This document shows, one piece after another, positions 1 to 8,374 of a stretch of 64,000 nucleotides of DNA (positions within the stretch are counted from its first letter, which is position 1; every line of letters starts with the position of its first letter). Location of the stretch: NCBI GenBank assembly GCA_020634455.1, contig JACKBQ010000001.1, forward strand, positions 3,782,001 through 3,846,000. Direction: 5' to 3'. The notes beneath the pieces were generated by a model that was not told the origin of the DNA, searched no databases, and saw nothing but the letters and a program-made list of their open reading frames with translations. Origin of the DNA: Ardenticatenaceae bacterium (GTDB lineage Bacteria > Chloroflexota > Anaerolineae > Promineifilales > Promineifilaceae). The position numbers and the translations under genes are program-made.

Positions 1-459
1 CAGAAGGGCGATATTCTCATCATCAAGACGGGCTACTACCAATACGGTTGGAACAGTCCGGATTCAGACGAGTTCCGCTACATGATCAAACATCCGGGGC
101 CGTCGCCGGACTTTGCCGATTGGTGCTTGGAAAAAGAAATCAAGTGGCTGGGCATTGATTGCGTGGCGATGGAGCATCCGATGAACACGATTCAGCGCAT
201 CTGGCACCCGAAGACGTTTGCCGAGGCCAACCAGAAGCTGATTGGCCAGTACGGCAAGGATTGGGATGAGATGTATCCGCTGGACAAGTATTACCAGGAC
301 ATGCACCTGAATTTGTTCAACAAGGGCATTGTCCATGCGGAAAATTTGGGGGGTGAGATTGCTGTGGCGGGAAACGGCCGTTACTTCATCGCCGCCTTCA
401 TCCAAAAAGGGATGGAACTGGCATCCTGCTGGGGCCGCTTTATTGCTTTTCCTGACTAA
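1..459 (+). CDS. cyclase-family metal-dependent hydrolase, C-terminal part
   Basis: The reading frame is open from the first base and ends with TAA at 457-459, so the N-terminus lies outside the window. The visible 152 residues include a KTGYYQYGW stretch, an HPGPSPDFADW stretch and a GIDCVAMEHP segment. This layout fits the cyclase family (kynurenine formamidase-like metal-dependent hydrolases), in which the late part of the fold closes the active site. The N-terminal metal-binding HxGTHxD motif that would confirm activity is not visible. The substrate cannot be told. An ACGGCCGT octamer lies in the gene at 374-381. Family call fairly confident, function open. Confidence 0.7.
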   Translation, partial: QKGDILIIKTGYYQYGWNSPDSDEFRYMIKHPGPSPDFADWCLEKEIKWLGIDCVAMEHPMNTIQRIWHPKTFAEANQKLIGQYGKDWDEMYPLDKYYQDMHLNLFNKGIVHAENLGGEIAVAGNGRYFIAAFIQKGMELASCWGRFIAFPD

Positions 460-510
460 CTAGACCTCAAAAAGAATCGTCTGGTGGTGATTTTGCCAGG
501 CGGTTCTCTT

Positions 511-726
511 TCACATTGACTGGTGACCTTCATCCAACAAAGTTTCTAAGAAGGCCACCAACTCCTGAAAGCTAGCAAAGCCATGCTCGCTGTTGGTGGT
601 TGTGTTGATAAGTGCAAATCGCCAGGTTGCCGCCTCTGCGCTGTCGTTAAACTCTTGCCAAATGCGCAAAACATATGCTTGATAGTTGGGTAGCCGGGCA
701 AACTGGGCATTTCTGGACGCATCCAT
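511..726 (-). CDS. small hypothetical protein, 71 aa
   Basis: No family is recognised. The protein is small, soluble and aromatic-rich (IWQEFNDSAEAATWRFALIN), with a short acidic C-terminus. The start is supported by a good ribosome binding site: on the minus strand AGAGGAT sits about four bases before the ATG at 726. It lies between the convergent cyclase-family gene and the divergent BTAD regulator gene. The composition of the segment WRFALINTTTNSEHGFASFQELVAFLE suggests a small alpha/beta domain, but this is only an impression. Confidence 0.55.
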   Translation of the reverse strand: MDASRNAQFARLPNYQAYVLRIWQEFNDSAEAATWRFALINTTTNSEHGFASFQELVAFLETLLDEGHQSM

Positions 727-879
727 ACTGATCCTCTTATAATTGTTTTATTCTGGAAACAACTCATTATGTTCAAATTTTTGCATTGTGTGATTTCATA
801 GTGGTTTTACACAGACAGGGTAAACCTTTGTCGTTAATTTATCGTTTCTGGACACCTGCCGTCTAAAAATCTATAAAAG

Positions 880-949
880 CTACAGAGGAAAAAGAGGATT
901 TTGAAAATTGAATCTTCGCCTCGAAACGCTCTGGGTTCTCTGTGGCAAC
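880..949. repeat. inverted-repeat element, CACAGAG family
   Basis: Left arm ACAGAGGAAAAAGAGGA and right arm TCTGGGTTCTCTGTGG can pair imperfectly. The same CACAGAG/CTCTGTGG ends recur at 17383, 35826, 45924 and 58821. It sits just upstream of the BTAD regulator gene. Confidence 0.55.
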
Positions 950-997
950 TATATAAATTTGACCTTTTGATTTTGCATAGCAGCAAGGAATTTACCC

Positions 998-3895
998 ATG
1001 AGCCGCCTGGAGTTGACGACTTTTGGGGTGCCACATATTAAAATAGACGGCCGTTCTATTGCGGCTCTCTCTGCCAGAAAAGCCCAGGCTTTGCTTATTT
1101 ACCTGGCAGTTACCAATCAACAGCATTCGCGGCAGGTGTTGGCAGGGCTGCTGTGGGGCGAAATGCCAGAAGACAAAGCGCGACGAAACCTGCGCGTCAC
1201 GCTTTCGCGTATCCGTACCCCTTTGGAAGCACATTTGCACATTAGACGCCGCTCATTGCGCTTGAATGAGGCAGCCCCGTTTTGGGTGGATGTGGCTGAG
1301 TTCGAATCTTGTCTGGCACCAGCCAACCCCTCGCTAGCTCAGCTGGAACGGGCGGCCGCCCTGTACCGGGGTCATTTTTTGCAAGATTTTGAGCTGCGCG
1401 ACGCGCCGTTATTTGAGGATTGGATACGGCCGTTGCAAGAGCGGTATCGCCAAATGGCCATGGAGACGATGTACCGTCTGGCCACCCATTTCACCACCCA
1501 AAAGCAGTACGCCACCGCCATTGATTACGCCAACCGCCTGCTACAGCTGGAGCCGTGGCTGGAAGAAGCACACCGCCAGCTCATGCTGCTGCTCGCCCTC
1601 AGCGGTAAACGAAGCGCCGCTCTAAACCAGTATGAATCGTGCCGCAACCTGCTGCAAGAAGAGCTGGGTATCGAGCCTGCAGCTGCTACCGTTGCCCTTT
1701 ACCAGCAAATTCTTAACGAAGAAATTCAGCCGGCCGCACAACCCATCGCGGTGACCCAACCAGCCCTGGCCAGCCCCGCCCCCAACCAGGTACCGGCCGG
1801 GATCAACCATTTTGTGGGCCGCGCTACCGATACAGAGACGTTGGCAAAGCTGCTTGGCGCTGAAGATGGGCCGCCGCTGCTGGCACTGGTGGGCATGGGC
1901 GGCGTTGGCAAATCGTCGCTGGCCGTGCAGTTAGTCAAAACGATGCAGTCTGCGTTCCCCGATGGCATTTTGTGGGCTAACACCGCTAGTAGCGAGCCGA
2001 TGTCAATTTTGGAAAGCTGGGCCACTGCGTATGACTATGACTTTTCTCGCATTGGCGATTTGGAGAGCATGGCGGCGGCGTTTCGGGGGGTGTTGGCCGA
2101 CAAGCACACGCTGATTGTGCTGGATGACGTGACGAGCGCGTCTCGGATACGGCCGTTGCTGCCCAATGGCGCTCACTGCCGGGTGCTGCTTACCACCCGC
2201 AACCAGGATTTGGCACGGGCGCTCAACGCCCAGGTGTGGCTTCTACGGGAACTGACTTCGGAAAACGGCCGTTTGCTCCTCAGCAACGTCCTCGGTCAAA
2301 ACCGTGTCGCCGCCGAACCGGAAGCCGCCGCAGAGATTTGCACGTTGTTGCAAAACTTACCATTGGCGCTAGAAATCACCGCCCAACGGCTAAAATCCCG
2401 CCCCCGGCGACGCCTGGCAGACATGGCCGAGCAGCTGCGTGACGAAACTAGCCGCCTCTCACAGCTACAAATCAGCGACCAGGCGGTGCGTGCCTCTTTT
2501 GCCGTTAGCTGGGAGGCGTTGGATGCGGAGCGCAAGCGGATATTTGCCCTGATTGGTTTGTTTAACGGCCGTTCCTTCACCGCCGAAGCGATGGCTCACA
2601 TCGCCAACATGGCCAAATACCCGCTGGAAGACCGCTTGTTTGACCTGGTAAATTTGTCGCTGCTGCGCGAAGAAGCGGAACGTCGTTACCAGCAGCATCC
2701 CTTGCTGGCCGATTTTGCTCGGGAGAAGTTGGGGGAAGATGTGCGTGAGGATGAGTACGGCCGTTTCGCCCACTACTACCTCCAATTTGCCCAACAAAAC
2801 CAAACCGACTACGACGCCCTCCGCCCCGAATGGGACAACCTCATGGCCGCCATGGAAGCTGCCCACACTCACCAGCTCCACCAAACCGTCATAGATTTTG
2901 CCGATGCCCTGAACGATGCCTGGTTTGCCCGCGGTCGCTATTCACAAGCATGCCAAGGTTATGAATGGGTAAACAAATCAGTTCTTAAACTAAATAATAA
3001 AAACCGACACAATCAAAACTTGCTGGACTGGGCACGGGCGTACATTGAGCAAAGCAATTTCGATGAAGCCCGCGCCCGATTAGAAAATTGCTTAAAAATT
3101 TTTCAAGACGAAGATGATTTAATCCACCTTGCGAACGCCCAATTCCTTTTGTCGCGTGTCGCCATGAACCAGTCCAACTATGAAGAAGCCACAAAACTTG
3201 TCAACCATGCACTGAAAATTAGAGGACAGCTCAATGATCAAATCGGAACGGCCGATTTGATTAAGGTACAAGCCAGAATTTTATACGGTCAGCGCTTGTA
3301 CCAAGATGCGTACCAACTTGGGCATGAAGCTTTGAGCATATACGAGAAATACAACCATCAATTAGGCAGATTGCAAACACTGAATCTCTTGGTGAATTGT
3401 CAAGTCGAACTCAAGCGAAGTGGAAAAACCGATTTGGAAAAAGCGTTGCAAAATGGTCAGAACGCGCTTGCATTAGCGGAGTCTTTGCAGAATTCTGGCG
3501 AAAAAGTTGTTGCTTTATATGGCCTATCAAGAATTCACCTCATAATTGGTGAGATGAAATTGGCTGAGGAGGAAGCAAAACAGAGCCTTGAGGCATCCAG
3601 GCAGATAGGAGATCGCCGCACAGAAGCTATGGTAACAATGCATTTGAGCGAAATTTTTTATTATCAAGAAGAATATCATGAAGCATTGCAAGTTGCGTAT
3701 TCAATCAACCCTCTTTTAAAAATATTAGAGGCCAAAGGTAATGAGGCTGTCAACTGGTGGAATATTGGTCATTTTCATCAAAAATTGCAGGAATTAGACC
3801 ACGCCCGTAAAGCATGGTCTAATTCCTACAAGTTGGCTAATGAAATACAAAATACGGGGCTATTGGAACGGTTACGGCCGTATTTGCAACCTTAA
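998..3895 (+). CDS. BTAD / NB-ARC / TPR transcriptional regulator (SARP-like)
   Basis: A 965-residue multidomain regulator. Residues 1-95 fit an OmpR-type winged helix and about 96-245 the bacterial transcriptional activation domain. About 265-520 is an NB-ARC-type NTPase with P-loop GMGGVGKSS near residue 300 and a sensor-like LLTTRN. From about 650 to the end are tetratricopeptide-like helical repeats. Proteins with this order (AfsR/SARP, LuxR-like LAL relatives) are signal-responsive transcription activators: NTP binding and the TPR region gate the DNA-binding end. AAGGA at 986-990 supports the ATG at 998. The gene is convergent with the putative metallopeptidase gene at 3911, with only 15 bases between them. 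Codon use becomes AT-richer in the TPR part (after about 2960), which may mark a more variable region. Its target is unknown. Confidence 0.85.
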   Translation: MSRLELTTFGVPHIKIDGRSIAALSARKAQALLIYLAVTNQQHSRQVLAGLLWGEMPEDKARRNLRVTLSRIRTPLEAHLHIRRRSLRLNEAAPFWVDVAEFESCLAPANPSLAQLERAAALYRGHFLQDFELRDAPLFEDWIRPLQERYRQMAMETMYRLATHFTTQKQYATAIDYANRLLQLEPWLEEAHRQLMLLLALSGKRSAALNQYESCRNLLQEELGIEPAAATVALYQQILNEEIQPAAQPIAVTQPALASPAPNQVPAGINHFVGRATDTETLAKLLGAEDGPPLLALVGMGGVGKSSLAVQLVKTMQSAFPDGILWANTASSEPMSILESWATAYDYDFSRIGDLESMAAAFRGVLADKHTLIVLDDVTSASRIRPLLPNGAHCRVLLTTRNQDLARALNAQVWLLRELTSENGRLLLSNVLGQNRVAAEPEAAAEICTLLQNLPLALEITAQRLKSRPRRRLADMAEQLRDETSRLSQLQISDQAVRASFAVSWEALDAERKRIFALIGLFNGRSFTAEAMAHIANMAKYPLEDRLFDLVNLSLLREEAERRYQQHPLLADFAREKLGEDVREDEYGRFAHYYLQFAQQNQTDYDALRPEWDNLMAAMEAAHTHQLHQTVIDFADALNDAWFARGRYSQACQGYEWVNKSVLKLNNKNRHNQNLLDWARAYIEQSNFDEARARLENCLKIFQDEDDLIHLANAQFLLSRVAMNQSNYEEATKLVNHALKIRGQLNDQIGTADLIKVQARILYGQRLYQDAYQLGHEALSIYEKYNHQLGRLQTLNLLVNCQVELKRSGKTDLEKALQNGQNALALAESLQNSGEKVVALYGLSRIHLIIGEMKLAEEEAKQSLEASRQIGDRRTEAMVTMHLSEIFYYQEEYHEALQVAYSINPLLKILEAKGNEAVNWWNIGHFHQKLQELDHARKAWSNSYKLANEIQNTGLLERLRPYLQP

Positions 3896-3910
3896 CCTCC
3901 CCCAAAATTG

Positions 3911-5329
3911 CTAACAATTAACGCCCCCGGTGCCATCACAATCTGGGCCTCTTGTGGCCCAACCTCTTGCATCCAGTTTTCTCAGCCACTTTTGTTTACT
4001 TACCACTTGCCCTTCTGGTGGTAGAACATCGGGGCCTTGAATGAGTTCATCTGTAGCGCGCACCAGTTCTCCAACCTTTAGATGGGTCGGTTTTTTACCC
4101 ACAACGATTCTGTCTTGACCTGAAATGCTTAACTCTGGCACAGGGTCGGCGACTTGTGTTTCCACATAATTTTGAAATTCAGTATATAAATTATCCACGG
4201 TTGCTTCACCTGGGGCAATTGCGGGAGTCCAACTTCCATTTGAGATATGTTTCAAAAGCTTATACTGAATCTTTCCAATAATTTTATCCAGTGGCTTGAC
4301 GGCTTCACCATTTACTGGAGGATTTTCAATAGAAATAAAATCTTCAACTTTGTACAATTCAGAATACCCTTTCAACTGTATTTTCCTCTCTACCGTGTTG
4401 TCAAATACACCTGGGAGTATTTCTTTATGCATAAGTTTTGGATTTTTCAATGCCATTTTGTCATCGCGCTTATCAAGTAGATATTGCGTCCAATTGGCAC
4501 GCAATTTGCCAGCCCACGAACCAATTGATGGTGCATGTTCTATAACGTTCATGTAAATGTACGGCCGTAACAAAGGCACGGGATGTTCACCATCATCGGT
4601 GTAAAAACTTTCCGTTCTCATATTAAGCTGCAAATCTTGAAAGGATAATCCCAACACAGGCCCAGCAATTAGCGCCCCATACACATCAGCAAAAATTTCT
4701 TCAAACCAGTTCTGAATCCAAGCTGGGAAACTATCATCTGCTCGCAAAAAATCAGCGATGTTTTCACCATTAAAAAGCGCGTGGCGATAAATGTAATGAC
4801 CTATTTCGTGGGGAATGGCTAGCAAATCCTTTTTATCGTTTAGGCAACTATATGGAATGCCAACCAACACAACCGGGGCATAGGGGATAATGCGCACCGA
4901 GACAGTTTTCTGAAAATATGTGAGTACGGTTGTATCGCTTCTTAGCTGTAACTCAGCCCCAGTGACTACGGGCGGCAACATGGGTTTTAATGCTTTATAC
5001 GCCAAAAAATCGGCAAGGTTTAATATGCCTTGGTTTGAGGCATCCTGTCTTTGGTGGATGGCTTTTTGAATAAGGCCGATGTCGTTACTTATTTGATCCA
5101 AGACAGTGTCTAGCGCATATTCAAAAGGAAAGTCGGCGGATTCTTCTAGCTTGTCTGCTGAAATATGATCATAAAAATAATCAAACAGCTTATCGGAAAA
5201 TGCACGCAAACAATTTTGAAGCGTTAATATTGTTTGCTTCCGTGGGAAGGTTTTTTGTTCAAGAATATCCTCATTTTGTACATACATCCCCAGCCCAATT
5301 TTCTTATGGCGAAAGTCGTTTGTTCTCAT
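3911..5329 (-). CDS. putative zinc metallopeptidase (HEIGH motif), hypothetical
   Basis: A 472-residue protein of no family I can name. Near residue 172 it carries IPHEIGHYIYRH, an HExxH zinc-protease signature. About 35 residues later EEIFADVYGALIAG could supply the third ligand as a glutamate, the arrangement seen in gluzincins. No signal peptide or membrane segment is visible, so it is probably cytoplasmic. The N-terminal 150 residues look helical. The C-terminus (SKQKWLRKLDARGWATRG) is basic and may bind a partner. The start is well supported by AGAGGAGGAAAC before the ATG at 5329. AT content is higher than in its neighbours, which may mean recent acquisition. Protease activity is inference from the motif only. 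Confidence 0.6.
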   Translation of the reverse strand: MRTNDFRHKKIGLGMYVQNEDILEQKTFPRKQTILTLQNCLRAFSDKLFDYFYDHISADKLEESADFPFEYALDTVLDQISNDIGLIQKAIHQRQDASNQGILNLADFLAYKALKPMLPPVVTGAELQLRSDTTVLTYFQKTVSVRIIPYAPVVLVGIPYSCLNDKKDLLAIPHEIGHYIYRHALFNGENIADFLRADDSFPAWIQNWFEEIFADVYGALIAGPVLGLSFQDLQLNMRTESFYTDDGEHPVPLLRPYIYMNVIEHAPSIGSWAGKLRANWTQYLLDKRDDKMALKNPKLMHKEILPGVFDNTVERKIQLKGYSELYKVEDFISIENPPVNGEAVKPLDKIIGKIQYKLLKHISNGSWTPAIAPGEATVDNLYTEFQNYVETQVADPVPELSISGQDRIVVGKKPTHLKVGELVRATDELIQGPDVLPPEGQVVSKQKWLRKLDARGWATRGPDCDGTGGVNC

Positions 5330-5351
5330 TGTTTCCTCCTCTGAAAATAAT

Positions 5352-5405
5352 CCTCCGGGAGGTTTGATGAATGGCCTTGATGATGCCAGAAACCTCCCGG
5401 AGGTT
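5352..5405. repeat. inverted-repeat element, AACCTCCCGGAGGTT family
   Basis: CCTCCGGGAGGTT at 5352-5364 pairs with AACCTCCCGGAGG at 5391-5403, and each arm is itself palindromic. The same paired arms recur at 38098-38155. Confidence 0.75.
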
Positions 5406-5543
5406 GGTTTTCATTTATGGTGTTGAGCTTGCGCTCATGTCGTCTCCACTTAAATAAAATAGTTGATTATGCACAAAACGGCCGTTTCCAACCGCGACAC
5501 TGTTTTTAACCCACAGCCTCGCCAATCGTTTTGTTTGCAAAAA

Positions 5544-5570
5544 GGGGCTCTGCCCCATGAGCAGAGCCCC
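5544..5570 (-). terminator. hairpin, possible minus-strand terminator or repeat
   Basis: GGGGCTCTGC (5544-5553) and GCAGAGCCCC (5561-5570) form a perfect 10-bp stem with a 7-base loop. Read on the minus strand it is followed by TTTTTGC, as in an intrinsic terminator, yet no gene lies upstream on that strand within the spacer. It may instead be another dispersed palindrome. Confidence 0.4.
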
Positions 5571-5752
5571 CAGCCCTCCTGGCAATGCCCAGGACACCTT
5601 TAAAAAATATACCAATACAAGAAAACGGGTGCCTGCTGCCTATGGACAATAGTTAGTTTACGGCCGTATCGTTACTTTACCGCTAATTTTCATGACCATT
5701 TGCCGATTTCTGGTTAAAATAGATGAAAATTAACCTACATTTGGAGGCTCCC

Positions 5753-8080
5753 ATGGCTGGCACACAATTCTTTGGCGAACGAATCAAGCGGAACGAAGAC
5801 CCCCGCTTGCTTACCGGGCAGGCCCTGTTCACCGACGATGTGAACCTGCCAGACATGCTCCACGCCGCCTTTTACCGCAGCCCGTACGCACACGGCCGTA
5901 TTAACAGCATAGACACTTCCATGGCCCAAGAAATGGCAGGCGTCGTCGCCGTCATCACCGCCGAAGATTTGGGCGATTACTGGCAACAAGGGCCGTTGCT
6001 CGTGCCACCCCCGCCCGTGAAGGACATCGTCTTTAACCAGCGCACCCAGGTGCCCCTGGCCAAAGACAAGGTACGCTTTGTGGGCGAACCCATCGTCATG
6101 GTCGTGGCCGAAAGCCGCTACATTGCCGAAGACGCCGCCGACCTCATTTTTGCCGATATTGAGCCGCTGGATGCCGTCGTCGATTTAGCCGCCGCCTTGA
6201 AGCCCGGTTCTGCCCTGGTGCATGACGATTTGGGCAGCAACATTTCTGCTCACGTGGTGCAGCGCAAAGGCAGCTACGAAGCGGCCAAAGCTCAAGCCGA
6301 TCACATCATCAACCGTACGCTTGAGTACGACCACGGCATTGCCGCCGCCATGGAAAATCGCGGCGTGGTCGCCCAATGGGACCGGCGCGCCCAGCGCCTG
6401 ACGATGTGGGACACCACACAGGCCCCCGTTTTTGTGCGCAACGGTATGGCGGCGCTGCTGGGCCTGTCGGAAAACCAGGTGCGGGTGATTGCGCCGTTCA
6501 TCGGCGGTGGCTTTGGTCCCAAGATTATGATGTTTTACCAGGAAGAGGTGCTCGTGCCTTGGGCGGCGATGAAGCTGGATCGCCCGGTGAAGTGGATTGA
6601 AGATCGGTCTGAGAATTTTGTGGCCACCACGCATGAGCGCAACCAGACCCACACCGTTGAAGCCGCGTTTAGCAAAGACGGCCGTATCCTCGGCATCCAC
6701 GACGTTTTCTTGCACGACCAGGGCGCATATGCCCCCTATGGCCTCACCGTTGCCCTCAACAGCCAGTGCACCCTGCTCGGCCCGTACGACATCGAGAACT
6801 ATTATTCGGAATTTACGGCCGTCTTCACCAACAAAACCATCGTCACCCCCTACCGCGGCGCAGGGCGGCAGCATGGTGTCTTTGTGGTGGAGCGATTGCT
6901 GGACATTGCCGCCCGTGAACTGGGCATCGACAAGGCCGAAATTCGCCGCCGCAACTTCATTCCGCCCGAAAAATTCCCCTACAACAACGAAATCATCTAC
7001 CAGGACTTTGCCCCGCTCAAATACGACAGCGGCAACTACGAACCCGTCCTCGACAAAGCGCTCAAGATGATTGGCTACGACGACTTTTACCAAAACATTC
7101 AGCCACAGGCCCGCGCCGAGGGGCGTCAGCTGGGGCTGGGATTGGTTGCCTACGTCGAAGGCACTGGCATCGGCCCGTACGAAGGGGCGCGGGTGCAGGT
7201 CACCAGCAGTGGCCGAGTCAGCGTCGCCACCGGCATCGGCACGCAGGGGCAGGGGCACTTCACCAGCTTCGCCCAAATCGTGGCCGATCAGGTGGGCGTG
7301 GATGTGTCCGAAGTGGATTTAGTGACGGGCGATACCGACCAGTTTCACTGGGGCGCGGGCACCTTCGCCAGCCGAGGAGCAGTCGTGGCCGGGAATGCCA
7401 TTAACGAAGCCGCCCGCGACGTGCGCCAGAAAATCCTCAAGCTAGCCAGCGACCTGCTGGAAGTAGCCGAAGAAGATTTGGAGCTGGGGGACGGCAACGT
7501 GCAGGTCAAAGGCGTACCGGATCGCGCCATTCCGCTGGGGCAGCTGGCGCAGCAGGCCAATCCCATGCGCGGCGCGGTCAAGCCGGGCACAGAACCCGGC
7601 CTGGAAGCGACCAACTACTTTGGCCCAGAGTACGGAGCCACCGCCAGCGGCGTGCACGCCATGATTGTGGAAGTGGACCCGGAAACGCTGGAAGTGAAAA
7701 TTTTGCGTTACGTCGTAGTGCACGACTGCGGCGAGGTGATTAATCCACTCATTTTGGATGGGCAAATTCAGGGGGGCGTGGCGCAAGGCATCGGCAATGC
7801 GTTTTACGAGCAGATTATTTACAACGAGCAGGGACAACTGCTGACTGGCTCCTTCATGGATTACCTGCTGCCCACCTCGCTGGACGTGCCCGCCGTGGAA
7901 ATTGACCACGAGACCACGCCATCGCCGCTCAATCCGCTGGGTATCAAGGGCGCGGGCGAGGCCGGGGCTATCCCCACCGGGCCGCTGTTTGCCCAGGCGG
8001 TGGAGGATGCGCTCAACCACCAAATCGAAATCCGCGAGATTCCGCTGAGTCCCAGCAAGCTGTGGGAGCTAACGCGATAG
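5753..8080 (+). CDS. xanthine dehydrogenase family molybdopterin-binding subunit (form II CoxL-like)
   Basis: The 775-residue protein matches the large molybdenum cofactor-binding subunit of the xanthine oxidase / CO dehydrogenase family along its whole length. The active-site loop near residue 367 reads PYRGAGR, the AYRGAGR type typical of form II (putative) CoxL, not the VAYRCSFR of true CO dehydrogenase. The catalytic glutamate lies in GIKGAGEAGA near residue 735. It probably hydroxylates an aldehyde or N-heterocycle rather than oxidising CO. I chose the ATG at 5753 because GGAGG lies five bases before it; an in-frame ATG 30 bases upstream lacks a ribosome binding site. The usual FAD (CoxM) and 2Fe-2S (CoxS) partners are not adjacent on either side, so they must be elsewhere. 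Confidence 0.9.
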   Translation: MAGTQFFGERIKRNEDPRLLTGQALFTDDVNLPDMLHAAFYRSPYAHGRINSIDTSMAQEMAGVVAVITAEDLGDYWQQGPLLVPPPPVKDIVFNQRTQVPLAKDKVRFVGEPIVMVVAESRYIAEDAADLIFADIEPLDAVVDLAAALKPGSALVHDDLGSNISAHVVQRKGSYEAAKAQADHIINRTLEYDHGIAAAMENRGVVAQWDRRAQRLTMWDTTQAPVFVRNGMAALLGLSENQVRVIAPFIGGGFGPKIMMFYQEEVLVPWAAMKLDRPVKWIEDRSENFVATTHERNQTHTVEAAFSKDGRILGIHDVFLHDQGAYAPYGLTVALNSQCTLLGPYDIENYYSEFTAVFTNKTIVTPYRGAGRQHGVFVVERLLDIAARELGIDKAEIRRRNFIPPEKFPYNNEIIYQDFAPLKYDSGNYEPVLDKALKMIGYDDFYQNIQPQARAEGRQLGLGLVAYVEGTGIGPYEGARVQVTSSGRVSVATGIGTQGQGHFTSFAQIVADQVGVDVSEVDLVTGDTDQFHWGAGTFASRGAVVAGNAINEAARDVRQKILKLASDLLEVAEEDLELGDGNVQVKGVPDRAIPLGQLAQQANPMRGAVKPGTEPGLEATNYFGPEYGATASGVHAMIVEVDPETLEVKILRYVVVHDCGEVINPLILDGQIQGGVAQGIGNAFYEQIIYNEQGQLLTGSFMDYLLPTSLDVPAVEIDHETTPSPLNPLGIKGAGEAGAIPTGPLFAQAVEDALNHQIEIREIPLSPSKLWELTR

Positions 8081-8107
8081 CTTCAAGCCTGTGTAATTGA
8101 TTTTTGG

Positions 8108-8140
8108 AAGCTGGTCATGATGAACGTGGCCAGCTTTTTT
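8108..8140 (+). terminator. intrinsic terminator after CoxL-like gene
   Basis: AAGCTGGTCA (8108-8117) pairs with TGGCCAGCTT (8127-8136), one G-T pair, followed directly by a run of T. Confidence 0.85.
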
Positions 8141-8289
8141 TACGGCCGTTTCCCCCCATCCAAGCTTAAAATCCACCTCATTTACGCTCCCAAATGCTAT
8201 CCCGACAGCTTTTGACAGTGTTTCACTTGTATATTCCCCCTCGGTGGTGGCCAACTGCTGCTCGCTGGCAAACGGCCGTCTCTCACCGG

Positions 8290-8347
8290 ACTTCAAAAGT
8301 CAATTCAGGCAACTTGCCCCAAAGCAAATGGGCGAAACTTTTGAAGT
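8290..8347. repeat. inverted-repeat element, ACTTCAAAAGT family
   Basis: ACTTCAAAAGT at 8290-8300 and ACTTTTGAAGT at 8337-8347 are the arms. The same arms recur at 40021-40081 in front of the MoxR gene. Confidence 0.65.
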
Positions 8348-8374
8348 CTAAATTGCACAATCAAGGAGAAGCAA

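Larger units (their letters stand above)
5330..5752. other. gene-free spacer with two inverted repeats
   Basis: This 423-base gap between divergent genes holds an inverted-repeat element at 5352-5405 and a strong hairpin at 5544-5570. ACGGCCGT copies lie near 5469 and 5660. A 66-codon minus-strand reading frame here has no ribosome binding site and unlikely composition, so I do not call it. Promoters of both flanking genes should lie here, but none is clear enough to mark. Confidence 0.6.

Noticed and set aside
5415..5615. Minus-strand frame of 66 codons in the spacer
   Set aside because: No ribosome binding site, no recognisable features, and it includes a strong hairpin.
6185..7276. Long minus-strand open frame of 363 codons
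   Set aside because: It is antisense to the CoxL-like gene, rich in His, Val and Gly from GC-rich codons, and has no ribosome binding site or family resemblance.
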